Source: Boswellia sacra (lineage: Eukaryota > Streptophyta > Magnoliopsida > Sapindales > Burseraceae). From it: 64,000 nt of DNA. A program made the position numbers and the translations under genes. The stretch spans positions 186,001 through 250,000 of the forward strand of contig SNVD02013728.1 in assembly GCA_013180625.2 (NCBI GenBank), written 5' to 3'. Positions 46,237-59,000 of this stretch are shown here, one piece after another. How positions within the stretch are numbered: position 1 is the stretch's first letter; each line of letters opens with the position of its first letter. The notes beneath the pieces were generated by a model. The model was given only the letters and a program-made list of their open reading frames with translations. It had not been told where the DNA came from and made no database searches.

Positions 46237-49200
46237 TCAAATGAATATATTTGAAGAGAAGTGACCAACTTTATCAAAAGAATCCAACTCTTTCACTGCT
46301 GGAGAATGAGTTCCAGATTCCCCCTCTGCAACCTCATTTCTGCAAGACATTTTCTGAGCACGGGTTATCTGAAAGAACTAATAATTAAACAAAGAGTAGT
46401 GATACATGAATTTGCATTAAAAAAAAAAAAAGGACGGCAAGATGGGCCCTCATACAGAAATTCAAATCAAATAAACAAATCTTTAGAAAGCATCACTGCA
46501 ATACAGAAACGCAAATATATGTTTCAGGACATAGCAATGGAAGTTAATCAATCAAATGATAATGCCTACTGGGATTCATATCCCTGCGAAACGCAAATTG
46601 GAATTCATTTTCTTTATTCCATTGTCCTCATAGGAAATGCAAAATACTTTTCAGTTTGTTGTTTTCGTTCACTGTTTTCAGAAAATACAAAAATCCAATT
46701 CTACTAAAATAAATTAAAAGCAACAAAACAATGAAAATGGCTTTTTGATTTTTTTTCTCCATTGTCAAAACCAACAAGTATTGCCTAACAAATAAAATGC
46801 TACAGACCACACAACTGTAAAATATTAAAACATGATGAATACCTGCTTAAGAGAAGCTGCTTTCGCTCTGAAAGATGCCTCTAGGAATTCAGTCTCTTTC
46901 TTAAGTTTCCTTATTTTCTCAAGGTCGGAACAAGCAGCTTTCAATTGCTCTTTTCCAGAATTAGAGCTTGACACATGCAATTCTTGAAGCAATTTTTCCA
47001 GTCTTATCAAAACTTCTTCAACACTTTCCAATGCCTAAGACCAAACGTGAAATGTTAGTGCATAATCAGAATAAGAAGGAAGAGACAATAGATTGGTCTG
47101 TAGGACTGAGAAACACATATGCACAGGTTAAACATAAATAACAAAAAACACCAACATAGAACATTTGCAGCAAGCAAGAGTGAGACATCATAAATCTTGA
47201 AAGGGGTTAGCTTCGTATTGACAAACACTGTTTCGCATATACAAAAACGCCAACATACTTGTACATATTTTGTTTTAATAACAAAATCTCATCATGCAGT
47301 TTAGTAGATCAACACAGTGATGCATTAATGGACTTTTTTAGTCAAATCTTTTCACATTTTCTTTGGTCTAAACAAGATTTTGCTTGCTGATGGAAATTAA
47401 CTGATAGGTCGAAAGAGTTAGCAAGGATTGCCATACATATTGAAAAAAAATATTAGAAATCCTAAAAAAACACAAAAATATAGAGAAAGTGTAGTGCTAG
47501 ACTTACACCAAGCCTAACAGATTCTGACTGAACATACACCAAGGCCAATCACAATGCTAGAAGTTCTAACCCAAGCATCAATATAGATTCAATGAACAAG
47601 TTCTTACATATACCATTTCAACCAGCCTTTTAACTAAGGTACAGCTGATTAATATTAAAAAGAACAAGGCCCTAAAATAATTCAGAGTCATACCTCACAA
47701 TGTCACTAATGATAAGAATAGATACCAGGTCTGAACAATTTTCGTCATCATGAAAACAATTAATCCAGTCAGTATAATGCAACACTACCGATTGACTAAA
47801 ATATTTCAATCTTCTGTCGGTTCCATTCCCTTTCCAGACAAATTAATCAATTGCCTGATTAGATCGATTTCAATTCAATAAAACCTTTCATCCAAATTAC
47901 AGTCAACCCATTATGAATCCTTTTATGCTCATAAACATACAATGTTTTGAGTGTTTGTCAACGAACTTACTGCTTTCTCAGTCTAGTAGAGCATTATACT
48001 TCCCAGCTAACCCAGAAAAAGGTATTATTTTGATGTGATATCAGAGAGGAATCATAAAGCTACCAAATTTTATCAAAGGAGTAATGCAACTGATGGGCTA
48101 CAGACTGTAAATTGGGCACCAGTCGTGTGAGATATGTATAGCATATTGCTAACACTTAACAGGCATAGGTATTGATTCCCTAAGGTGGTATATCAGAAGG
48201 TTGTTTTCCTTTACGTAATCCCACATTCTCTTTATAACATCAAACCTATTAGAGATCAGACTATTTCCACTAAACAAAATTCAAGAAAATCATGCAGCCG
48301 AACTATAATATAATAAAAAACAATTCCAGCATCTACAGAAATTTCAGCCCAATCATGGTATGAAATTAAGGAATTGCATGCAACCAGCTTTTCATATCAC
48401 ACACTAACTCTAATCCACCATGGCTTGAAATCTGACAGAATCACAACACAAACCTTCACAGCACATATAAATAGCTTAGAGTGAACTGCAGCAGACATGA
48501 GCTCAAACTCTAGCAAACTCTGAGAAGCACACAACTCAAACAGCACACATAAACACAAACTCCATCACTTATTTCATATCACACATCAACTAAAACTACT
48601 GAAACTCCACCACCCATTTTCAACCACAAATAAACTCAAACTCCAACAAACAATAGTCTACTTCCAGCTACTAACCTGTCAGACCAGCAGCCAAATTACC
48701 ATATACTCAAACTCCACAAACCAGCAACAACGCAGTCAATCAATCACACATAAAAGCAAACTATACAAACAACACAGCCAAACCAGGGAAAAAATTAGAA
48801 AAGCACGAGTACTTAAACCAGCAGCCATATACAAAATCACATTGATCAAAATAATTGAAAACAACTATAATTAAGACACAAGATAACAATTACAATTAAG
48901 ACATCTGTACATCTTTTTACAAAAAATAACGAAAGTTCAACGAATGGCCACCCAAAAGGTTTCTGCCATTCCTATTAGTGGGGTGGATGAAATATTTACA
49001 GCACATGTCAATTCATAACAAAAATCACAACACAAATAAAAATAAAAAAGACCAAAAAAAGCAGAGAGCGAAGAAGTTTTACAGTTTTTCTACCAAGTGG
49101 GCTCTCAAAATGGACTAATCAAAGGAATCAAGCAAGCAAGGTACCTACTGAGATTTCAAAAAGGCGATTACGAACAAATTGTATTTTAATTGCACAGACA

Positions 49201-49872
49201 ATTTCAACAATAGTGATGCAATCTTTTAATATTAAAATAATGTATTTTAAAGCTTGTATTTTAATCATAAAAAAGACAGATATGATGAGGAAACAATCAG
49301 AGCAAGACCGAAACTAAAACTACCAACAGACTGTAAAAAATTGCACAGAAACAATAGTGAGAAGCAAAACTTATAGTGACAAAACAAAACCAAAACTAAT
49401 AATTATTCAAGAAATCAAAAGGAACCCATGTACCAAAACAGTTGAAGGCAAGTGGGTGAACACACACATTCTCAATCCAATTCCAATACAAGCACTGACA
49501 CATAAAAACAAATCAAAAAGCAAAATTTGGGAAACCAAAGGAAGAAAAGAAACTTTGATACCAAAATCCCACCTCAGAACGAAGAAAAGTATCATATTGA
49601 CGTTCCCATTACACCAAAAGAGCAATCAATCACACACAGAGTGATGATATTGAAATACACAAAGCTACTACACCACAAACAAGCATTAGCAATTCAAAAT
49701 CCAGTCTTTCAACCAAATTAAACAGCTTTAATCACATTCAAACAGTTTAATCTCAACACAAACCATTAAAAAAAATCAAATATTCAATCCCGATTAGAAA
49801 TTCATGAAATTAACGAGAACCCAGATTGAATTTACCTGATTTGATGAAATATGAGATGTGAGATGAATTGAT

Positions 49873-49913
<41 letters not shown>

Positions 49914-50357
49914 CAGAGAGTGAGAGATACCTGTAAATGTGAGATGAAGATGGAGACGACAGAGAGTGATTGAGTCATCGACAGAGACAGAGGCAGCGCC
50001 AGCAATCGCGAAAGGTAGAGACGAGAGAGGGTGACTGAGCGGCGACGGAGGGTGACTGAGCGGCGACGGAGACAGAGGCAGCGACACCGATGGAGGCAGA
50101 TGGAGACGAGAGAGGGTGATGAGCGCCGATCGAGATTGAGAGAGCGACAGACAATTAGGGAAATTAGAGGGAGAGACCAGAGAAACAGATGAGATTAGAC
50201 GACAGAGAGGATTAGGAATTGCGAAATTAGGGAGAGAGAGGAGGGAAATTAGGGATTGCGAATTAGGGAGAGAGAGGAGGGAAAAGGAATTAGACGACAG
50301 AGAGGAGCGGAGGAAATGGAAATTAGGCAGATTTCCAAAAAATTTACTGCGGTTCAT
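46237..50357 (-). CDS. Candidate transposon-borne (captured?) gene with a coiled-coil exon
   Basis: A three-exon model lies inside the CACTA element: 50357-49836, 47034-46843, 46368-46237, all joined in phase 0 by GT-AG signals (CAG|GTAAAT, TCTTAG|GCATTG, CAG|GTATTC, TTTCAG|ATAACC), 281 residues. The middle exon (64 codons) is the best supported. It encodes a Leu/Glu/Lys-rich helix (ESVEEVLIRLEKLLQELHVS, EQLKAACSDLEKIRKLKKE, FLEASFRAKAASLKQ) and resembles the short coiled-coil region of plant proteins whose name I cannot give. Exon 1 is Ser/Leu-rich, CT-repeat derived, and may really be 5' UTR. Its start lies in the transposon subterminal repeats. The first intron (2.8 kb) is long. The model is inference from frame and splice sites; expression and function are unknown. 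Confidence 0.45.
49880..49910. repeat. GA microsatellite inside the CACTA element
   Basis: About 15 GA repeats within the first exon of the candidate transposon-borne gene; on the minus strand it would read as a CT-rich leader or a Ser-Leu repeat. Confidence 0.93.
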
Positions 50358-50790
50358 TAGAACCGCGGTAAAGTTTTTGATTTTTTACTTCGGGCCTCGC
50401 GGCCCGCCGTAAAGTGTGACTGAGCGGCGACGGAGGGTGACTGAGCGGCGACGGAGACAGAGGCAGCGACACCGATGGAGGCAGATGGAGACGAGAGAGG
50501 GTGATGAGCGCCGATCGAGATTGAGAGAGCGACAGCGATGGAGACAATTAGGGAAATTAGAGGGAAAGGCCAGAGAAACAGATGAGATTAGACGACAGAG
50601 AGGATTAGGAATTGCGAAATTAGGGAGAGAGGAGGGAAATTAGGGATTGCGAATTAGGGAGAGAGAGGAGGGAAAAGGAATTAGACGACAGAGAGGAGAG
50701 GAGGGAAATGGAAATTAGGCAGATTTCCAAAAAAATTACTGCGGTTCATTAGAACCGCGGTAAAGTTTTTGATTTTTTACTTCGGGCTTT
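50031..50790. repeat. 385 bp tandem duplication near the right end of the CACTA element
   Basis: Copy 1 (50031-50415) and copy 2 (50416 to about 50790) begin GTGACTGAGCGGCGACGGAG and are nearly identical apart from small indels. Each ends with a subterminal motif block (ACTGCGGTTCATTAGAACCG and then GCCCGCCGTA). The duplication therefore doubles the subterminal repeat array on this side. Confidence 0.92.
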
Positions 50791-50850
50791 ACTTCACTTT
50801 TACATGCCCGCCGTAGATATGTGCAGTAAAAGATAACTTTTCTTGTAGTG

Positions 50851-51845
50851 TAATGAACATGAATTTAGAATGTTCAGACTCTCATCTTTTTATACATATA
50901 TGTGTGTGTGTCCATGTGTGTGTGTGTGTGTTTGTGCAGCAGTGCGTGTTCTATAGGGTGAAGAAGAAAAATATTGTGTTAAATATTTTTTAAGTTAGAG
51001 CTTAATATGAATAACTTTGGTGTTCGAGCACATGGAACACGAATTTGTCTTGGTGTAATGCCATGTGGCTTAAAAATAGTTCTGCTTCGTAATTATTAAA
51101 GGGTTTTATTTATTTTCTTGACTACGAAAGTCTTGAGATTTGTGCTGTTGTTTCCCTTAAAGATTTTGATTAATGAAAGATAAAAGACATAAATCTGTTG
51201 AAAAATGATAAATATGCATGTCAGATGAAATGATTTTTATTATCTGCTCTAATTTCAATATCGAAACATTGGTTTAATTAAATAATTAAATAAAATAGAT
51301 AGACTCTTCCCTTCGTCTCAGGTTAATGCATCTTCTCATTTAGAAGATCTTCAATATAGATAATACACGTTTCAGTTGCCCAAGCTTAATTTGAGTTCTT
51401 TTGTTCCGAAGGAAAGATATCCATAGGGTGATTCGCCCTATTAAGATATTCACGATCAAGAAAATAAAATACTAGATTCTCTTTTGAATATGTCCTAAAA
51501 GGATAAGAAAGGCTAGAACGTCAATAAGTGTCTATTATTAAATTCATGACCTAACTCGATAGTACCAATTTTGAGAACATCCGGTGCAAAAGTCATTAAA
51601 CGGGTAAGTCGCCAATCCCTTATAAAATAGAATATGTAATATACTTTATCCGCTGGGTTACCGGCGGACATTTTTTCAGAGGTTTCTATTGTATCAATCT
51701 ATCCTTGTGTGAAGTTCAAGGATCTCTAATATAGAATGAGCTCAATCACAAAATTATATTGAAATCAAATCAATCTTCTTTCCCTTTTTTATGAAAAATA
51801 ATTGTGAATAGTCAAACAAAATTGAATAATCACAGTGCAATGCAT
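50851..51845. other. Spacer between the CACTA and Mutator-like elements
   Basis: No gene. The stretch 51290-51740 is less AT-rich and may be a fragment of an old repeat, but I cannot place it. Confidence 0.45.
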
Positions 51846-51854
51846 TAATTTATA

Positions 51855-52820
51855 TGAAAAATTGAGAAAATAGACACAATTAGGGGGCTTTGTTGAAAAA
51901 TAGACACATCCTGAAAAATTTTCATGCCATAGACACTTTCTTGATAAAAAGACTCAAATACCCTTTGAAATTCAATTTATTCCTAAACTCTTTATTTCCC
52001 TCTTTCCTTCACTTACCAGTTACCGTGTCCTATTTTCATAACCATGTCCTATTTCCATAACCGTCCGTCTGTTGTTGTCTAGCTTCCAATACACTATCGA
52101 AGCACAGTCCGAAACGCAGCAAGAGGAACGACAAACTTATTCTAGATTTGAGGTAGATTTTAGGAATTTTGAATTTGAGGATTTGAGTTTGATTTCGTAT
52201 TTTGTATTTATTCTGTGTTTGTGAGGCTAAATGAAGTGTTATTTGGTTGATTTTTTGGTTTGATGTGTATAAAAATGGTGAAAATCGACGCGTTTCTTCG
52301 TGATAAAGAAGACATTCGACAGTCGAGTTGTGTCGGATGCAAGTAATGTCGAGTGTCGAGTTGTGTCAGATCAAATAATGTCAAGTGTCGAGTTGTGTCG
52401 GATGCAAGTAATGTCGAGTGTCGAGTTGTGTCGGATGCAAGTAATATCGAGTGTCGAGTTGTGTCGAGTTGTGTCAGATGAAATAATGTCGAGTGTCAAG
52501 TTGTGTCGGGTGCAAGAATGTCGAGTGTCGAGTTGTGTCTGATTAATGTGTCGAGTGTCTGTCCAGTAAGCGCGCAAGTCTTCGCGCGATATATAGCTCT
52601 AAATATATCCTTACTAATAATTTTTTTTAGTCCTCATGGTTTGTAATTTGACCATTTCATACTCGAAAAGAGTGTTGAATGCAAGTAATCGGATACAAGT
52701 AATTTCAAATGGGGTATTTGAGTCTTTTTGTCAAAAAAGTGTCTATGGCATGAAAATTTTTCAGGATGTATCCATATTTCAACTAGGTCCCCTAATTATG
52801 TCTATTTTCTCAATTTTTCC
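51855..52820. mobile_element. Non-autonomous Mutator-like element (TIR-MULE), 966 bp
   Basis: Terminal inverted repeats of about 115 bp: the left arm GAAAAATTGAGAAAATAGAC and onward through ACATCCTGAAAAATTTTCAT and GCCATAGACAC matches the reverse complement of 52705-52819 with few differences. The flanks are a perfect 9 bp duplication, TAATTTATA (51846-51854 and 52821-52829), the Mutator hallmark. The interior has no transposase. It carries a 33 bp minisatellite. The terminal base pair does not match, so the exact end may shift by one base. Confidence 0.9.
52329..52560. repeat. 33 bp minisatellite inside the Mutator-like element
   Basis: Six or seven units resembling GTGTCGGATGCAAGTAATGT followed by CGAGTGTCGAGTT, with 32-33 bp period and small variation. 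Open frames over it simply follow the repeat period and are unlikely to be genes. Confidence 0.9.
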
Positions 52821-55734
52821 TAATTTATATATATAGGCTTCACGAGTTATTATTCAATTATCCAGTGTGGTACATATGCGGATGAATGTGTGTATGAGAG
52901 TTCTGGTGCCATGATGCTTGCTCGCATGAGTTCTCGTACGTAGGCCCAGCCGTGCTGATAAAGTTGTTTCATACTGTGTGGATTAATTTATCAGTTTGAT
53001 GTTTTTATGTTAATAATTAGAATGATTTGCTATTCTATTTATAAAAGAAAGTCTTTATTGAGATGTCCATATCACGTCATTTGTTTGTCTATCAAAAATT
53101 AATGAATACATAAATAATATATATATATATATATATATATAATTCAATCATTATTAATAAGAATACTATTCAAGAGAAAATAAAAATATTTGGAAGATGC
53201 TAATATTAGATGGATGCCACCCTACCGAAGTTTCTTCCTATCTATTTAATTTTGCTAAGAAACTTTTATTTATTTGTTTTAAATTTCTCACCACAACATT
53301 ATATATGCTTATCATACTTCTCCATTGCTCACATAGTTACATTAGCATTTCTGACTTGATCATTATAGCCAAAGAAAAACAATATTGTTTCCTTCCAAAA
53401 TTTCAATTTTTTTTTTTAATACACTATTAGAGCGTGTACTAGTCTATATAGTGAACTTTATCAATATGCCTTGAGATTATTTGGGATGGGTTAATAGAAG
53501 TGCTTTGGCGATAACGATGATCCTTTTTGGATAGATGTGGAGTTCAAGTTTACTTGCTACAGAATTTGTGGATTACATAATGAAGATTAATATATGAAAC
53601 AACCCAAATGATTTCTAATTTTATAGTAACCTGCGTTTTATGGAAAGATTGAATGGCGTTTCACATGGTTGCATATTAATTTCATAAAACTTTGTTTATT
53701 TTATCTACAAGGGTTGGCATTCTGTATATAAACGATTCAAAGTAAGATTGACTAACCAATAAAGCCTTGCCATATGTAGCAATAATAGCAATCATATTAT
53801 TAAACGATGCAAGTTGAGTACAAATTTTTTTTAATGGGAATGATAGGTATGATCTTTTTTTTCCCCCTTGTTATACAATTAATTATCCTTTTAAGGGTTG
53901 AACTATTGCCAATTAGTTATAAATCATACATTATATATTTTTGGGTACTATATTATAAAAGTAGGAAAGAGGGGTCTTTGTACAAGTTTGGAAGTATTTT
54001 TACAGACTACATTTGATGGGAAAAAAATGCAAAAACATCTGAGAATATTATTAAAAAAATAAAACTCAGCATATGTATTTCTTAAAAAGCTTTTGTTTTC
54101 TTCAATAAAATATTACAAAATTATAAACAGAAAATGGAATTCACCTTTTAAAAAAAATTAATAATATCAAAGTTCAAAAACATTTAATGTACCTTAATTA
54201 CTATTACAGCAAAGTAAAATATGGTGGACATATTTAAACGTTTTGAAACCTTGGCATATATATTAACATTATCGTTGATAAAATTTTGTTTTTAATTTAA
54301 TTTATCCAACTACGGAAGTAGTTTTTCAATCTCAATTTTTGGAATTAATTAAAGTTTTAAATGTTTTTATATAAAAATTAAACGATATGGCGTTTCCCGT
54401 AAGGAGTATTTTGTTTGATTATTCAAGGAGATATAAGCATTTAATAAACAGTTAAATTTGCTAATAGGTCAATTCCCCGTTGAATATCTTTAGAATAAGT
54501 AGAAGCCTTATTATAAATATGAAAAAACTTACGTGAAATTAAGAAAATAATTTTTCTACAATTATGCAGCATGTGCTTTAAAATCATGAACTAAGCTTTC
54601 AGCATGTCCCTGAATCATGATTCGCTATTAATGCTTTCATTAATTAAACCTTATTGATTCTTGGTTGTCAAATAATTAAGAGCATATTTTATTTGTGGGG
54701 CTATAAGCATGCATGCGCGCCCACAAGAATTTTCTTTACACACTTCTTATGATTTTTTGTATTTGTTACCATTTGTCAATCTTATTTTAGGTATATATGC
54801 GAGTTTGTCACTTGTTATTTAATTAAAAGGCATGCTTAATGCCTTCCCTTGAGAATAATATATTTAATGTTAAATGTTAAAGCGTTGTCATATCGATTTT
54901 TAATCAAGTTTTCTATATAATAATTAACAAGTAAAATGGTGATAATCCGTTATTATTAATGAGTATATTACAAGTTTTAAAGTTTACTTTTTACTTGCTA
55001 ACTTCGGTCTAACCAAAAATGGGATCAACATCTAAAGGCATAGGCTTGAAATCAAACCACATGTCTAATGGGTAAAAATACTACAATGCCTCTTGAAGCC
55101 CAATAGTTCATAACTTGATCTTCAAGATTTCACTTCACAGGGATGAGCACCACCACGCTAGGGAATGATGAGAGCTTCTTCACAACCTCATTTTAACTAT
55201 AAAATATCCGAAGTCAATATAGGCTCTAGCGATTTCACTGGCGTTAATCTCTCGATGCTTAAGTCAGTAGAATGATTAAAATAACAATGGTGAAACCCTA
55301 ATAGATAAAGAATTAAACAAAGTGTTTATTGATGCCTATAAAGCTTACAAGCTATCAATAGTCTAAATGGTAGAAAAGGTGTGGAAGAAAAAGAAGAACC
55401 CCCCTCTCAAGTTTTAAATGGGTATTTATAGAACCCTTTTGTACACGTCTTTAATCTTGACCTTTTATAAAATATGAGACGACATAATCTTATGATGCCA
55501 TACATCTTTCGAAAGACTTATAATTAGCTCACACATTCTAGATCTAGAGTCATGTGCTATTGTCAAGTGTTATTTTATTGATGTAACGATTTTGTCACCT
55601 ACAAACATCATGTTTCAATTACTTATAGATAAATAATTAATTAGTTAATAATATATCTCCTTTTTCTTACCTATTGGATATTTAACATAGTTTAATTTGT
55701 ATAATTATAAAGTTAAATTATACAACCCATCAGG

Positions 55735-55737
<3 letters not shown>

Positions 55738-55770
<33 letters not shown>
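55738..55770. repeat. TA microsatellite
   Basis: About 16 uninterrupted TA repeats. Confidence 0.95.
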
Positions 55771-55772
<2 letters not shown>

Positions 55773-55931
55773 CAAAATGAATTAAAATTGAGTTATAAAC
55801 GAAGAATTGAAACGCGCTGACAGACTAGCATATCGACATGCGGCGTCTTGAGACTTAGAATAAATAATCTTGAAAAGCAGATTCTGGCACGCGGCCTTCC
55901 TTCCATCTCTTCAATACATAAAAAATAAATA

Positions 55932-56070
55932 TTTTTTTTTTGGTATAAAAACACCAAAGCTTTATTACTCTTATAAACAATAAGAACAAAACAGTCAAGG
56001 ATATATCCTTGAAATATTACATCCTAACTAAGAATCACAGCAGTTCTTTGCCTGCTGATAACCTAAAGAA
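55932..56070 (-). mobile_element. LINE 3' end fragment (antisense)
   Basis: On the minus strand the segment ends with AATAAAGCTTTGGTGTTTTT, then ATACC and a poly(A) run. This is the typical 3' terminus of plant L1-like elements. Only the last 140 bp or so are present, so it is a strongly 5'-truncated copy. Confidence 0.45.
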
Positions 56071-59000
56071 TTTTCTTCTATCAATAAACTAAAAAATAAA
56101 TATTAATATATCATTAATTAAAGTTTAAATGTAGGCTTATAATAAAAACTAAATATAGCAATAAACTAATCGCAATATGTACGTCTAATTAAACTAGAGC
56201 TGAATGCAAATCCAGAATTCAATTAGATGGCACAAATTAGAGGTCATACCTTATCTTTTTTAATCAACAAATTAAGAATCATCAAACCCGGCCAGCCGCA
56301 TTCAATAAAATCATAATAAACCTTGCATTATTATTTTGTTCCACATTAATTCTCTTTCAAGTGTGGAAGCTTCAGAAATAATGTTATCTTATTCAATTTT
56401 TTTTCAGTTCCATGTCAATGAATCATATTAATGAAGTTATCCCAAGTTTTGTGTTACAACTTACAATAATGAACATAATTTTTTGATCATTAATAAAATA
56501 CTATATATATAATTTGACTTACTAAGGTTATACTTTATGCAACTAGCTATATGCTTTTCCATAGATAATTATATAAATCGAACAGCACTTTTAATCGACA
56601 AAATGCTAGCTATTTTGATAGCTACTTTATAAATAATGTACATACCAAAAACCGCCCCATTTTTTTTTTCTCCACAACAAAGGTCCAAGCCCTTAGGGGG
56701 AATAAAAATATCCCTATTAATTCTAACTTTTTAGTTTATAAGACAATATATATAACTAATTAATTATATAATCTATGAGAATAGAGTAGAACAATCTTAA
56801 AAGTATATTGCGGTAATCAAACTTTCTTTCCAATATTTGTTTATGAAGTTTGTCACTCAACTTGGTATCCTCCCAATGTCATTAGAGCCCAATGATATCT
56901 TTTGCAAGATTAATTTTGTAGTATATACTTAGAAGAAAAAAAAGTATGTGTTCACTACAATTAAAGTACTAATTCATTTATATGGTATATTTAATTTTAA
57001 GTACTATCAATAATTAATCAATCATATGGAGTTCAATTATTGATAGTATAGAGTAGGGATATTCTCTTCAAGGACAAAATAAACGGAGAAGCGTTAGGGA
57101 TTTATAAATTAGAAATAGAATTTGTAAACTTTAATTAACTATTTATTAATATTAACAATAGTGTTATAATTTCCTTAACTTGATTAGTCGTTCTCATGGG
57201 CCGGCCCTCTAGGCCGTTGTCCAACTAAGGCCCTTTCAAGTTTTTAAGTAATTCTCACAAAAATTTAAATAAAAGATTTGAACATTAATTAACAAGCAGT
57301 TAAAGTATTTTGATATAAGAAGCAATTAAATTATCTAACATTTGATCTGAGAACATTTATACTTATAATTGGTTTGGCGCATTTAATTTCAAAGAGAGAC
57401 TTTGTTAAGTGACTCGAAATTTTAATTTTCTATATTTTTTTATTCTTCTCATTGGTCCTTAGAGATATTCAGGCTAGTGCCTTATGGAGAAAAAATAAGA
57501 ACAAAAAAATCCTCATAGTTGTAATTAACATGTATAATTTTAGTTTCTTTAAAACGAAAATAGAGAAGTTGAATTCTACATATGTTAATCATAGAAGAAC
57601 TTATACGATATCCAAGTAATGTTTAATTAAAAAATTATGATATTATTACTTGTAATTAAATCTTATATTCAAATATATATGCAACCTCTGATCATGAATA
57701 TTGGTGTGGAGAGCATAGTAATTATCTGCCAGCAATTCTTTTAATTCATAATTACCAAATCCTTTTGTAATATTACAACCAATAATTTAGAAAAAAAAAA
57801 GTGAAGTAACTGCAAATAAATTATATCTTTTTATTTTAACTAATTAACATCAATCTCCACATCGTAAGATCAAGATATAAAAATACTAACAAAATTAATT
57901 TTCATTTTAACTTTTAAATTAAAAAAATCCTGTACAAAAGAGTTGACAATTATTAGAGTCTATAACTAATTAATATTATCGTGGCTTCCTCGTGCAACTA
58001 AAGAATATTTAGCAACTTCTAAATATAATTACTAACCCAAAATACTATCTATCTTTGGATTCTATTTCCTTTATTAATTATGTTTAAAAATAAATAACAA
58101 TTTGTTGTTAGATATACACTCAACTTGTCACCTTCTCAGAGTTCTTAGAAGCCAAAGACACCTTTAAATATCTTAAGAGTTAATCGAGATTTAATTTATC
58201 TATTAATTTAATCCCGCTGCCTGTCTTTAAGACACCATACTTCTTTAATTTAATAATTGGTCGTTAATGAGGCAATCCGTGATGTCATTTAAGGGAGCCC
58301 AATTGATTGCCTCCAAGATTATGTTATATTATGCAACAAAGAATTATATTCAATCAAGAGAAGAGAGTTATATAAGTGTGTAAATGAAGACCATGATTCA
58401 ATTATTTTCTTTTAATTCTTTAATATTTTTAATTTTAAAAAAAAAGTTATGTTAAGTTAATGTTTTTGCGCATGTGAAGATTTAAAAGAAATTTGTATCA
58501 AATAAGTAAGAAATTATTTATGATAGTTATAAAAGATTAGAATCATTAGACGTCTAGCAATCATATATTTGATTCTTAGTATTTGATTCTTAATATATCT
58601 AAAATTAGTAAAAAATTAATCCATAACCAGTGTTCAATAAATAGAGACATATGTTTGAGCCATGATAGCAATTTGGAGTTAATCATCTCCATAATTTTTT
58701 TTTTTTTTGGTCAAACGCAAATGATACAAGCAAAGTTCACAAGTAGGCATATACATAAAGCCATACAAAAATTACACCCTGAGTTTTGGTATTTAAAAAC
58801 TAACCCGCTGTGCTTAAAAAATTGACATAAACACCACACATTTTTAACAACATTATCTGATAAACAGATAAATAACTTTCTTCTCCACAATTTTTTTTAA
58901 AATTATATATGCTATAAATGCTGCTGTTTCTAGGTTTAAAAGCTTTTTTTTTTTTTTTGTAATTTTGTTTCTCTTTGTGTTCTTTGAATATAGCAACTTC

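Larger units (their letters stand above)
45586..50850. mobile_element. Non-autonomous CACTA (En/Spm) transposon, 5265 bp
   Basis: The left end CACTACAAGAAAA and the right end TTTTCTTGTAGTG are the diagnostic CACTA terminal inverted repeats. They are flanked by a 3 bp TAA duplication (45583-45585, 50851-50853). Subterminal blocks at both ends are packed with short direct and inverted GC-rich motifs (TTTACCGCGG, GGCCCGCGGTAAA, GGCGGGC, GCCCGCCGTAAA), at about 45600-45925, 50340-50412 and 50738-50815. In CACTA elements such motifs bind the transposase. No transposase or TNPA-like gene is present, so movement would need a helper. The interior carries a spliceable minus-strand reading frame with a coiled-coil exon. 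Confidence 0.93.

Noticed and set aside
50344..50643. Arg-rich frame on the plus strand and Ser/Leu/Pro-rich frames on the minus strand
   Set aside because: They are translations of GA/CT-rich duplicated DNA at the CACTA end and have no recognisable domain.
45586..50850. CRISPR-like or prokaryotic repeat array suggested by regular GC-rich motifs
   Set aside because: The motifs occur in both orientations without spacers of constant size and sit inside defined CACTA ends in plant DNA.
51290..51740. Possible plastid DNA insertion
   Set aside because: The composition looked different from the surroundings, but I could not match it to any plastid gene with confidence.
52300..52577. Overlapping open frames on both strands, as if a small repetitive protein
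   Set aside because: They follow the 33 bp minisatellite period, have no start context or family, and lie inside a Mutator-like element.
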